Of a stretch of DNA of 19,657 nt, positions 1 through 9,770 are shown in pieces. Position 1 is the first letter of the stretch. Every line of letters begins with the position of its first letter. Made by a program: the position numbers and the translations under genes. Source of the DNA: Gloeophyllum trabeum ATCC 11539 (Eukaryota > Basidiomycota > Agaricomycetes > Gloeophyllales > Gloeophyllaceae); contig NW_006920413.1 of the NCBI RefSeq assembly GCF_000344685.1, positions 2,765,661 to 2,785,317 of the forward strand, given 5' to 3'. Under the pieces are notes generated by a model. It made no database searches, was not told the origin of the DNA, and was given only the letters and a program-made list of their open reading frames with translations.

Positions 1-189
1 AGAGGGAGAGAGCCGTTTATTTTCATAGAATGCATTGAGAACGCTAGGAATACATTTGTGCAAGTCATGCATACAACTATGGTTGAATGCTGAAGTGCTC
101 CAGAGCAGGGAGGAGAGGAAATCGGAGACATGGAAATCCAACTCATCAAAAAGTGCCAGTACGCGCTCGAACTTATCCTGCATAGACAT
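1..189 (-). CDS. 5' end of an unrecognised protein gene, cut by the window edge
   Basis: An ATG at 189 opens a reading frame of 63 codons with no stop up to the window edge, so the gene continues outside. A second in-frame ATG lies at 183. The peptide starts MSMQDKFERVLALFDELDF and continues with hydrophobic and acidic stretches (VSDFLSSLLW, HDLHKCIPSVLNAFYENK), a helix-rich composition typical of a real protein. From memory, similar N-termini occur in large, lineage-expanded basidiomycete proteins, some of them near transposons, but I cannot name a domain. The frame also stays open for about 33 codons upstream of the ATG, so an earlier start or exon is possible. Coding is inferred from composition and the open frame only. 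Confidence 0.45.
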   Translation of the reverse strand, partial: MSMQDKFERVLALFDELDFHVSDFLSSLLWSTSAFNHSCMHDLHKCIPSVLNAFYENKRLSPS

Positions 190-2600
190 AGTGCACGGCT
201 GTTTCTGTCGCGTACGCCCGGTAACGAAGCGTGTGAGGCTGGACCGGTCGCGTGCGTCCTCACCGGAAAGGTATGTCACTCATAACGGTGGCGTTTGTTT
301 ACATGTGTTATCTGCCAGCGGTCGTGGAGGGCTCACAAAAAATAAGGTTCATAGAAGTTTACATAAGCATGTGATACGCGACGTCTAAATCAAGTAGTTG
401 CTCGTGTTTCTCACATGGCGTCCTTTGCCCTAATAATAGTGAGCCCGAAACGATCGCTGGGTAGGAGCGTGGTATAATGGATGCTCGCAGCAGCCTTACG
501 TAGACTCCGATGTCAAATCGGTGACCTCGTGCGCATGTACGAGTACGTAGATTCCGTGGAAAGCCTCACAGCCTTCACTTGCTAGTATGGCAGTCCCGAC
601 CACGACGGTAACAGATCAGCACGGAATTCGAGGGCACAGGAACCTACCTGGAGGAACGTCGGCGTGTTCGGTGTTCATGACATCGGCGACTCGACCCTTT
701 TCGAGTCCCGGAATCGTTCAAATGAGTCTTGTCGTCGGTAGGCACGTTCAAACAGGTTCTAGGAATGCCTCGATGTTGTACGGGGAGGCTCGACAGCTTG
801 AGTGGCAGTGTGCTACAGCCTACGGCAAGTACAGCGAAATCCCGTGGCCGAGTATTTGTCATGTCATGTCCGTACGTCTTGAATTATGGAAGAGGAACCC
901 CACATTGTGTCTTCTTGGTCCACGAAAATGGTTGCAGCATCCAACCAGTAAGAGGGACGAGAGAGAGGCTGCGGCGCTCCAGAATCATTGAACAGCAGAT
1001 ACTTGCATCCATGATACTGGAGTAGCGGGCAAATACTGAGATCTACTTGAGGGGTGATCTTCGAGACTAACTGATGGTACGTGTAGGGACAGCCTGAGCA
1101 TATACCTACCTATCGGCGATAAATAGGTATATGCCATGGATCCGCCACGAGCCGATCATGTCAGCCTTCTCTCTCGCGTTCCGTTCGCAAGCCTCAGGGG
1201 AGGATACACTGACTTGATGATCCGAAGACTGCTACGGGAGAAGATCTGCTGCCAGACTGCATGCGCCGTGCTTAGACGGTGAGGGGTTCTGCCGGTGGGC
1301 GAGTCCTACATTATTGAGGCTCGTTTGACACGGCTTTGAAGGGACGCGCGGATTTGAAGGGTCAAGCAGCCGACGAACGGTATGCGGTCGTCCGATAGCC
1401 CCACGAAAACGGAAGTTGGACTGCCACAGAGACGGGGCAGAAACACGTCGCCGCATAAAGGATTGAGATCGTCGCAAAGACGGGGTGGAAAGCGAGATCC
1501 AGAGAAAGCATCGATTCAGATGGTCCCAAGTCGCGCCCGACCAAAGACGTCCAGAGGATATTGAGGAGCCAACCACGATGATAGCGCAGTTCGGCAGTGG
1601 TTTGCAGTGGGAGGATAGACAGTATTAGGCACAGATTCGACCACTCCACATCACCCAGCAGCACGTCGATGGATGGGTTCAGCAGAGGTCGACCCATGAC
1701 GGCGGCGGTCGAGGCTTCGAGGAAGGTCCGCGGTCACTTGCTGGAATGACTGTACTACCTAGAATTACGAGGAGCTGTCGACAGCGGGAGGTCAAGACAT
1801 CGGCGTAAGGAGGAAGATCTTGCAGCTGTGCTAGCGGGTAAGGTGTCAGAGTTGTGGCAAAATGTGGCTGAAAGCAAGGTTGACATCGCCCGAGTTCCGA
1901 CGAGCTCCCGAGCCCGGTTCCGAGGATAAATCAGTCCGCCGTGGTCTCCTTCAGCTTACTACGCTCACATTCCTTTCGAGTCTTGCTGGTACACCGCCGA
2001 CCCGGGAAGCTGACCATGGAAGAGACGAATCACAAGTCGAATGTCGACTTGCTGATCAGAGAATACCAGGCGGTCGCACTCTCCCGAGCCCTCATATATA
2101 CACGTCCCTGCCCTCTGCCCTTGTCCTCCGTTCTCTCGTCTAATCATACAAGCGTCTCTACTGCTCGAGGCTTCTAGTGCCGGCACCCGGAGGTTCGTAA
2201 GTATCTATCCTCGTCGTCCTCGGGGGAGGAAGGCCGCCACGTGCATGCGCGTCCGACTTTCCCTCGTAATTATAACGCACTGAGCTTCGTATCTGTCCTG
2301 ATATACTCTCTGCTCTGTGATTGATGCTCGCCGGTCTGTGCAGTATAACTGAATCCTGCTACTTACACTCCGGGTCATTGATACGTACTCATGAATACAC
2401 GACAGGCTCGTACTCGGCCCCGGCCCTGCGAGCACATGCTCTTGCTTCTGAGTCTCACATCTGCGAACGTTTCTGTGCGCTTCGATTTCGCAAACGTCAC
2501 ATCCTGCCAACCGGACGTTCTTGGGTCGCTCCCGCGCGTCCGTCGTGCGATATGGTTTACTTGCTTGCCCAGGCAGAAGCGAGCGTCCTCCGTCGTTCTC
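190..2600. other. Gene-poor stretch, no supportable gene
   Basis: Open frames here (the longest about 177 codons, on the minus strand over the promoter area of the next gene) overlap one another on both strands. They have no recognisable domain and do not join through plausible introns. A 465-530 segment resembles a tRNA D-arm but lacks a matching acceptor stem. The only distinct structure is the small inverted repeat at 1098-1134. Confidence 0.5.
1098..1134. repeat. Short inverted repeat (11-bp arms)
   Basis: GCATATACCTA at 1098-1108 is matched by its exact reverse complement TAGGTATATGC at 1124-1134, leaving a 15-nt loop. A second, competing pairing exists inside it (ACCTAT at the loop edge with ATAGGT). 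No flanking gene end is evident, so a role as terminator or binding site is only a possibility. Confidence 0.6.
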
Positions 2601-2617
2601 ATCACATGTGACTTCGA

Positions 2618-2623
2618 TATAAG
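2618..2623 (+). promoter_or_regulatory. TATA-like box of the first secreted-protein gene
   Basis: TATAAG inside CGATATAAGCC lies 83 nt before the ATG at 2701. The sequence between is strongly pyrimidine-rich (CT blocks from 2625 to 2700), as is common in 5' leaders of well-expressed filamentous fungal genes. The downstream paralogue has a TATA box at nearly the same distance, which supports the call. Confidence 0.5.
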
Positions 2624-2700
2624 CCCGTCTTCCCTCGTCGTCGGCCTCGGTTACCCCCTTCCCTCCCCCTCGCTCGTTGTTCCCTATCGCTGTCCTTGCT

Positions 2701-3896
2701 ATGTACACCGCCCTCCTCCCAATCGTCCTCTTCCTCACGCTCGTCCTTCAAACCGCGTCGCGACCCATAGTCTACCAGTGCGTCCCCGTCGAAACGAGCG
2801 TCGACTACTTCGACCCGCGCCCCAATGGCGGGGCGATGCTCGACAACGCGGGCGACGGGTACGGCGAGCCACTCAACGTGCGCATCCATTCTCCTCTTTA
2901 CTTTTTGCGACGGTGGAATGTGCCGAGGCTGAGTGGGTGTCCGTGTAGGTGATCGTGTCGGGGATGAGCTCGCCCGAGGTCCTGACGGAGGACGGGATCG
3001 TAAACTTCGCGCGCGCGATCGGGTTGTACGTGTCCCCTCGCCTGCTTGCTATCCTCTCCCCTCCCATCGCCTGACGCGCCCGCCAGCTCGGAAGAGTGCT
3101 TCGGCCTGCACGCGGGCGCGCCGCAGACGGCGAACCTGGGCGACGGCAACGGCTGGGTGAACCAGACGATCGAGCTGCGCCAGGACTACGACAACGCGGG
3201 CGTCGGGACGTGCTTGGAGACGCTCATCGGCGGGAATCACTTCAGGTGAGTGTATGCGTTCTGCACGGGTTGAAGGGGTGTAAGGACGAGGGGGGGGGGG
3301 GCGTGGGTGTGGGTGTGGGCAAGGAAGAGGATGCTGACGTATGATTGGATGCGGCAGGGTATGGAAGCAGAATGGCAGCTTGGCTGACAGCGGGGCACTC
3401 TTCCTTGCGTGAGTGCTGTATCACATGCAGCGTTTCCAGGTTTACTCATATTTGGTCCGTCCAGCGTCTCGAAGGAAGAGGTGAATATACCTCGTACACT
3501 CCATGCTTGTCGCCGGACGAAACTCACCCTGTGCGCGGTAGCCTTTGTTGGAACATCATACGATCATTCCCGATGGGTACAACATCGGCAGGTGCGTTTG
3601 GCTTCATCAGTGCTGACATCCCCGCGTGTTCGGTAATCGGTCACCGTCTTCTCCCGATGCGTAATCTGGTTTCTAGGGATCTGCTCGTCCAGAACGCAGT
3701 CGGCCAGACGAGCTACAACGGGGTGACCTACAGCACCGTGGCGCGGAACATCACGGGCCTCCTCGCGCCGGGTGCCGTTGGTGTCAATCACAGTAAGTCG
3801 TTTTCCTTTTCTCTCTGATGCTGTGGCTCACGCGGATCGTTTGCAGACATCTCGACAGATGGGATCGTGACCCTGTTGACTGTCACTATTCTATGA
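2701..3896 (+). CDS. Secreted protein of unknown function, tandem paralogue 1 (8 exons)
   Basis: Exons: 2701-2877, 2949-3025, 3087-3245, 3358-3408, 3465-3480, 3542-3591, 3677-3792 and 3847-3896 (stop TGA). Together they encode 231 aa. All introns are GT..AG, and the frame continues exactly through every junction. Residues 1-20 form a signal peptide (hydrophobic core PIVLFLTLVL). The body carries LDNAGDGYGEPLN, SEEC (C89), LGDGNGWVNQ, VGTC (C127), QNGSLADSGALFLA, VSKEE and a C-terminal DGIVTLLTVTI. NQT, NGS and NIT are possible N-glycosylation sites. The protein closely matches the gene at 4729 in sequence and exon phases. From memory, this family is widespread in polypore genomes as uncharacterised secreted proteins; no enzyme motif is seen. 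C89 and C127 are shared by both copies and may form a disulfide. Intron 1 (2878-2948) is absent from the paralogue; retaining it gives an early stop. Intron 3 is unusually long (112 nt) because of a G-rich tract. Confidence 0.88.
3290..3319 (+). repeat. G-quadruplex-type G tract inside intron 3
   Basis: A run of 12 G (3290-3301) is followed by three GGG blocks (3305-3307, 3311-3313, 3317-3319) separated by 3-nt spacers. This satisfies the G3+N1-7 pattern on the sense strand of the first secreted-protein gene. The corresponding intron of the paralogue (5161-5223) is only 63 nt and has no such array. Confidence 0.7.
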
Positions 3897-4640
3897 TTAT
3901 GATTGATCGAATCGGGCGACTAGGATTTGGTGGAGCATCCGCACGACCATTCACGACACTTACGACTCTAACGATGATCGGTCTCGGTATTTATCGTATT
4001 CTGTACGCCCCCGCGCTCTTTGTCATTTGCATTCGTTGCACGCAGATTCGGGTGAAATGCAAAAACAATTGCATTGTGTATTTGTTCTGCGGTCTGATAA
4101 GCTTTCCCGTCGCACGGTTATGATTGTGGCTTCGACTCTCACTCTCGCGTCCCGTTACGGCATGCCGGCTGCCACTTCGGACATCCACCTTGTCCTGCGT
4201 TCTCATACCGAACGTCTACTGACTTGATCTCGACACTTGCAGCACGGCCGGACTCGAGTTGTCATGCAATATGACGCACGGACGGCATATAGCCCTTCTA
4301 GGACCGTACATCTTCCCCGGTTCGGGGATGAAGTGGTATCAGGAAACGTGCGTCGTCCTCTTCTGATGCAGCACACGTCGTAACGCGCTCGTTATAGGGC
4401 GAACGGACGTGCCACCGCGTGGACACGGTACCGAGTGACCCTTGCAGGCTATCTTAAATAATGAGAAAATCGGAATGACCTGCGCCCGAGATGCCCGCCG
4501 CTTTGTGTCCGGGCTTGCGTGCATATGGCATATGCTCGACGCTTCGATTTCTGCCAACGTGCCTCCCCAGACACCCCCCGCGACTTCCGACGCTCTCACC
4601 ACCCCGGCCTCCACGACGCTGCCGTCTATTTATGGCGACC
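3897..4640. other. Spacer between the two paralogues
   Basis: No third copy or fragment of the secreted-protein family is recognisable here. The open frames over 3991-4700 have no family resemblance. The right part must contain the promoter of the second paralogue. Confidence 0.5.
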
Positions 4641-4650
4641 GCGCCAGAGG

Positions 4651-4658
4651 TATAAATC
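4651..4658 (+). promoter_or_regulatory. TATA box of the second secreted-protein gene
   Basis: TATAAATC lies 78 nt before the ATG at 4729, close to the spacing seen for the first paralogue (83 nt). It is a good match to the consensus. Confidence 0.6.
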
Positions 4659-4728
4659 CCGCCGACTGGTCTTTGCAATGCCCCAGTCCCGGCAGAGGCC
4701 GTCTGATTAGCATCCACCAGCACCAGCC

Positions 4729-5742
4729 ATGTACTCCGCGCTCGTCCTCGCTATCGCCGCCGGCTGCGCTTCCGCGCTCACCCTGCAGAAGCGCGCCGTG
4801 GACTTCTACGCGCCCACGGCGGGCGGCGGGTCCGAGCTCGACAATGCGGGCGACGGGTACGGCGAGCCGCTGAACATCATCATCTCCGGCTTGAGCTCGC
4901 CCGCGGTGCTCACTGACGACGGGTTCATGAACTTTGCGCACGCGCTGGGGTAGTGAGTGCTATACGGTAGTCTAGCAAGGCGGGGAGCTGATGCGTTGCA
5001 GCTCGGAGGAGTGTCTCGATCTCCATGCGGGCGGCGCGCAGAGCGCAAATCTTGGCGACGGGAATGGGTGGGTGGACCAGCTTATTGAGATCCGCGAGGA
5101 TTATGGGAGCACGGCGGTTGGTACCTGCCTCGAGAGTCTGGTCGGGGGGAACCATTTCCGGTACGTGTGTGCGGGGGAGGGGCCGCGGTTAGCTCGGAGG
5201 GCTCAGTTTCGCTTCCCTTCCAGAGTGTGGCGCCAGAATGGAAGCCTGGCGGATAGCGGGGCGTTATTCCTAGCGTATGTTATTTATGTTGCCTTTGCTC
5301 CTCGCCTAGCTCAGAACGGTGCTGTATTCTTCCAGAGTATCGAAGGAAGAGGTAGGCATAGCCATGCGGTGTTCGTCGTCGCGTATGTCTGAGCGGCACT
5401 GGGATGTCCATAGGACGTCTTCGAAAGCCACACGATCGTGCCGGACGGGTACGATATCGGGCGGTGAGCGAATTCACCTGTGCATATACCATATATCCGC
5501 ACCTGACTGGCGCGCAGGAATCTCCTCGCCCAAGCGGCGGTAGGCACGACGAGCTACGGCGGGGTCACGTACAGCACGACCGCGCGGAACGTCACGGGGC
5601 TCATCGCGCCCGGCTCGGACGGGGTGAACCACGGTCAGTGATGAGTACTTTCGAGTGTGGGCATTGAGCTTATTATGTGGGGATGGAAGGGATCGCGCAG
5701 GATGGCATCGTGACCGTGTTGACGGTGGAGATCGTCTCGTGA
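4729..5742 (+). CDS. Secreted protein of unknown function, tandem paralogue 2 (7 exons)
   Basis: Exons: 4729-4952, 5002-5160, 5224-5274, 5336-5351, 5414-5463, 5518-5633 and 5690-5742 (TGA). They encode 222 aa. The signal peptide covers about residues 1-16 (MYSALVLAIAAGCASA) and is followed by a dibasic KR at 21-22, a possible Kex2 propeptide site that paralogue 1 lacks. The conserved blocks LDNAGDGYGEPLN, SEEC (C79), LGDGNGWVDQ, VGTC (C117), QNGSLADSGALFLA, VSKEE, DGYDIG and DGIVTVLTV appear in the same order as in the first copy. Exons 2-6 are identical in length to exons 3-7 of paralogue 1 (159, 51, 16, 50 and 116 nt), which is strong evidence for both models. The last intron ends at GGAAG (5689) rather than at the nearby GCGCAG, because only that keeps frame and yields GIAQDG. 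Function unknown; extracellular location inferred from the signal peptide. Confidence 0.9.
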
Positions 5743-6499
5743 TGGGGCCCGGCCGGAGGTTTGTGCTTGTATAGCGTTGGTTATGTCGCTGTCGTTGTTT
5801 CTGAGGTATATCGACTATGGGTGTGGTCTAGGAGTCTCGAGATCATATCCCTTGGTCTCGGATTGGGCTCGATGAGTGATTTCCCTGGACTCTCGAACCA
5901 GCTCTCGGGTCACTTGTTCCCTCCTATGGACGGCTTTGGCGGGGTCTGCAATCCTATTATACACTGCAGCACCAAGTTCAGGATAATCCGGGTTTCTCGT
6001 TGATCCATAGTCGGTGGAATCCCAATCGTATTAGGCTCGGCGCTTTGCAGCTCTGGTTGCTCCCATTCTCCGTCGCAGAACAGTCTCAGTACTTTCCTCG
6101 CCGTTTTGCATCGATTGCAGACCATAGGTTTGATTGATATTGACCGGCGGGCCAGAACTTTTCATGCGACCTGGGGACGTTGTTGGATGTCCTTTGGAGA
6201 CTCACAAACGGCATGGGTTCACGCGACGCTGCCCAGGATACGAGCGCGACGCTCTGATCACGATTTCTAGCAGCCTCCGTCTTTCGAAGGACGCCTGGTA
6301 TGGGCGCCTATATAGCGGTTCTATTTTCGTTGATCCTCATTGTTTATTAATTTTAACTTGAACCGGTATCGAACCTCCATGGGTATTGTCGGGCGTCCTG
6401 GTCCTCATGAGTGAGACGCGTCGGTATCACGAGACCTGGGAATTATCATATGATTGGTGGACCGCTCCGTCTTGACTCCATCTGTGGCACCGATGTTCC
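5743..6499. other. Intergenic stretch, nothing recognised
   Basis: Short frames on both strands have no domain resemblance. The 3' UTR of the second paralogue lies at its left edge; no clear polyadenylation signal was identified. Confidence 0.5.
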
Positions 6500-7135
6500 T
6501 TGGATGTTACCCGCCTGACAGTGAAATATTCTGCGGCAAGAACGGTGTGTCTAGTCGATCTCCCGAATGAGCTCCTCGTTAGGTGTCTGTATTTCCTGGC
6601 CTACGTCGACCTTCTGGCATGCCGGTCCGTAGACCGCGTGCTCAAGGCGGTCGTGACAGGTCGAGTCTCCTACAATCGAGGTCGCCGAATAGCTCGCGGA
6701 ATGCAACCTTCCAACGTCCGAGAAGCTGCGGCAGCTGAACGGGTGGCTCTATTTCAATGTGGCAAAGGTCAACCCCGTAGATGTCAAGCATCGCCCTTCC
6801 GGCATATACAGCTTCACCGGCGGCGTCTATCTGAATCTGCTTGGGGAGGCGCCACACCTGATGAAGGGCCTGCAGTACATCCGCCCGCCGTTCTTGGGGC
6901 TCGCGATACAAGAGCACGACTTGATTGCCGTGGCAACATGGCGAGTAGCACTAGTCTCTTGCACTCATTCGCTGCAGTAGCCTGGCTTGATTCTCGGAGC
7001 CTGGCGCTTTGCTTGGATTTCTCTCTTTGGACCGATCCTGACGTGCACTCAACGGCGTACCCTCTCCTCGATATCATGGAGTTCCTGTACACTTCGGAAC
7101 CACCCACTAACTCTGCCGAGATATGTCCAGGGTAG
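6500..7135 (+). pseudogene. F-box protein gene, broken by frameshifts
   Basis: The frame starting near 6500 encodes a typical F-box (VDLPNELLVRCLYFLAYVDL, then LACRSVDRVLKAVVTG) at about 6552-6660. In SCF ubiquitin ligases this motif binds Skp1. After about 6660 the family-like sequence moves to another frame: from 6720 the peptide EKLRQLNGWLYFNVAKVNP continues as GIYSFTGGVYLNLLGEAPHL and QEHDLIAVATW, up to a stop at 6978-6980. From about 6997 the original frame again looks like the family (LCLDFSLWTDPDVHSTAYPL) and ends at 7135. No GT..AG intron of normal length (45 nt or more) joins these pieces cleanly, and the first piece has no in-frame ATG (it opens with TTG at 6500). I therefore read it as a decayed member of the large polypore F-box family, with possible further debris to about 7470. 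A mis-assembled live gene with unusual splicing is the alternative. Confidence 0.65.
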
Positions 7136-9770
7136 CACTGCCAGCTCCCCCCGCTGCTCAGCCATCCACGCCCTCTGATTTGAACGTCGCGTGCCAATCT
7201 GCCGATATTCATACTTGACGCAGTGGACATAATCAAAGCTGAATTCCTGTCTCTGCGGGCACGGGGATACGATGACCGGACATATAGGATCTGGTGGACT
7301 CACCCGAGGCGCAACCTGGATGTGCTGAGTCCAAGAAGGCAGACGACTTTGGGGATTCTTTCGGTAGTGGGATCGAAGATCCGAACATGCTACCAGCTGC
7401 TAATCTTCCTCTTCGCTCGGCCAAAACGTCGTTCACTGATTTCGCACCACGGGAGCACGTCTGCTAGTCCTTAGACCGACCTTATGGACAGCGAGCAATT
7501 TCCACGCAACCCAGCGGACTCCTCAACCGCCCGTTATTGCTGCGCGCTGGGTACCGCGGCCCTTTTGGCCCAGGGGAGAAGACTGAACGGCTCACATCTA
7601 GATCAGGTGGCAGCCTGAATCCGAGAAGGTATGTTTGGCCTCTGCCTAGTTCATAAATGTAGCGCCTCGTCCATGCCGGGATGAGGTATGTGGGGATGCA
7701 GTGCGATCCGCGTCGAGGAAGTACGAGCTGATAGAGGACGAAGGATCAGTCACTTCGCAGGCACGGGGCCCTTCGGGCGATCCATCCAGCTGACGCAGTT
7801 GCCGTTGCATAAGAGTGCGAAGTAGGGACATAGTGAGGGCACAGCTCAAATCCAACGAGCCGCAGGCAAGTGGACGCAGCTTGATAGGCATTTGATTGAC
7901 ACCGAGCGCTCTGTGGCGTCCGACCTATCAAATAGAACTTCGATGCACAGTCGGCGGCGTCTATGGTCCAGCGCTCTTCATGGAGAAATGCTGAAACATT
8001 GCAACGGATCGTGTTATACTCAACGTCGGGGAAGAGTTGAGTGTCCAAAAATAACGTGAATCTGCAGGAGAGCCACGGGTAATGTGGATGAGCTTGTAAG
8101 TACCGCTTATTGGTACTGGATGACCTGTTGGCAGTTAACGGTACGTACAGTAAACAAATGGTAGTGCGCTCATGTTCCGAAGATAGATGAATGTGATGCG
8201 GGACACTCAGTCTACGTTGGACAGTTCACGATTTCACCTATCAGACAGAGTACATATACGCCCGGTGGCACAGGACAAAAGTGAAACTTGAGCAGGAAGG
8301 CAAGTGGTGGACGGAGCATGCGCACTGCCAGCCTTCGCGGGAAGACGAGCTTTGAAGTTCGCGTGGCGCGTGCCTGAGTACGACGCATCCATGATGATCG
8401 ATGAAGCGTTGGAGGACAAGGAACGAGGAGTCGGACCTGGTAGCGCACAGCCTCTGCTGTGAACCTGACAATGCCATGCCATCGCCACGGGTGGAAACAT
8501 ATTGGACGGGGTGCTAGATGTACGCAGGTCAGACTAGGTCAGACGTCCAGGAAATTCCATGAGCAGTCGTTTCTCGAAACTCGAAGGGGCCGTGCTTTGA
8601 GTGCCGTACCTGAGGCCTGATCATTGTTAAAGACCCGGGAGCCCTAAACAAAAAGGAGGGCATTGGAAGGTGCCATCAGTGATTCGTGCCTCCAGTGGTG
8701 GGCGCATCGTTAGTCTATCAGGATCAATGGCTGCCTAGGTAAAATCCGAGAGCAGAAAGAAGATTGTTGTTCTCGGTTGCGCAAGTAGGAAGGGGGACGG
8801 AACTGAAGCTGCTCCGACGAACAAGGTCGTTACTTTACGACGTACACCATCGCCTATCGGGCTCCGCGGCTTCGCACAAATCGGCGGTGAATGGAAATAA
8901 GTAAGGCGCGAGGAAGCGTGCTCTGGGAACGATCTGGCCTCCTCCTGTATATGATCGACATCATGATGGCCATCATCTTTCGTTTTCAGGGCAAGAAGCC
9001 TGAAGCGCCTACCTTTGATATCTAGTTCATTATCCAGGAGGCGTGTGGCAACCGTCGAGAGAGGGTGGAGTACTATGAGCCAGACCCTTGTATCCGGATA
9101 TACCAGGCGCATAGAGTGGACGCCGAGACATGGACCTGGTCCGAAATAAGACACGAACACCTCGGACGCGTGTCAGTGAGAGGTGAACTGCTCTACTCCT
9201 TTATGTCAACTCTTACGCCACAATGGTCAGAACGGCTCGAAGGCTCTAGCTCTCGGGAATACCACAGTCCGACATTACTCTATGGCCATGGATCCAGCAC
9301 TCATACATACTTACGAATTGTCTCGTAATCCCAGAATCACGCTGCCACGCTACATACACAGCATCCCGGAGACAATCGCTAGTGCGATTGGCTATCCCCG
9401 AATATTCGTCTATCAGACTAAGCGAGTAAGATCGTGACCGGTAGAGTAGATCTGTGCCCAATATACTTGCCACAGGATTTGTGTGGGTAAATGAAAGCAC
9501 TATGATATATATTGAACGAATCGCGAGATGGATACACGGGTATTAGGACGACTGTAGACTACGACGGGGGAAAGATACACTTGTCTAGCACTATATATAC
9601 AAGCAATTAACAGCGAAGAGAGCGACGAGATCATAAATAAGCCGGAATGAAAGTGGACTCCTTCATAAGGAGGGACTCGAGTTCCCCACTTGTCAAGAAG
9701 CACGACTTCACGCCCGATTTCTGGTAGGGGACCTTGGTATCAACTTGATACATGTCAAGCCCTGTCTGAG
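7136..9770. other. Gene-poor stretch, possible debris only
   Basis: The frame at 7223-7474 (GYDDRTYRIWW) could be a further remnant of the F-box gene, but the resemblance is weak. Frames at 7746-8048 and 8735-9160 (minus) and 9065-9328 (plus) show no recognisable family. In particular, none supplies the missing C-terminal half of the transcription factor that ends at 9771. No repeats or RNA genes were seen. Confidence 0.45.

Noticed and set aside
464..540. tRNA-like segment (GAGC...GCTC arm with GGTATAATGG, T-loop-like TGTCAAA)
   Set aside because: No acceptor stem can be paired around it, the T-arm is imperfect and no B-box consensus is present.
2205..2738. Minus-strand open frame of 177 codons
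   Set aside because: It overlaps the promoter and first exon of a well-supported plus-strand gene, has a repetitive Arg/Glu/Asp-rich composition and no family resemblance.
2677..2952. Single-exon reading of paralogue 1 starting upstream at 2677
   Set aside because: It needs a TTG start and reads through intron 1 into a stop. The ATG at 2701 with splicing matches the paralogue.
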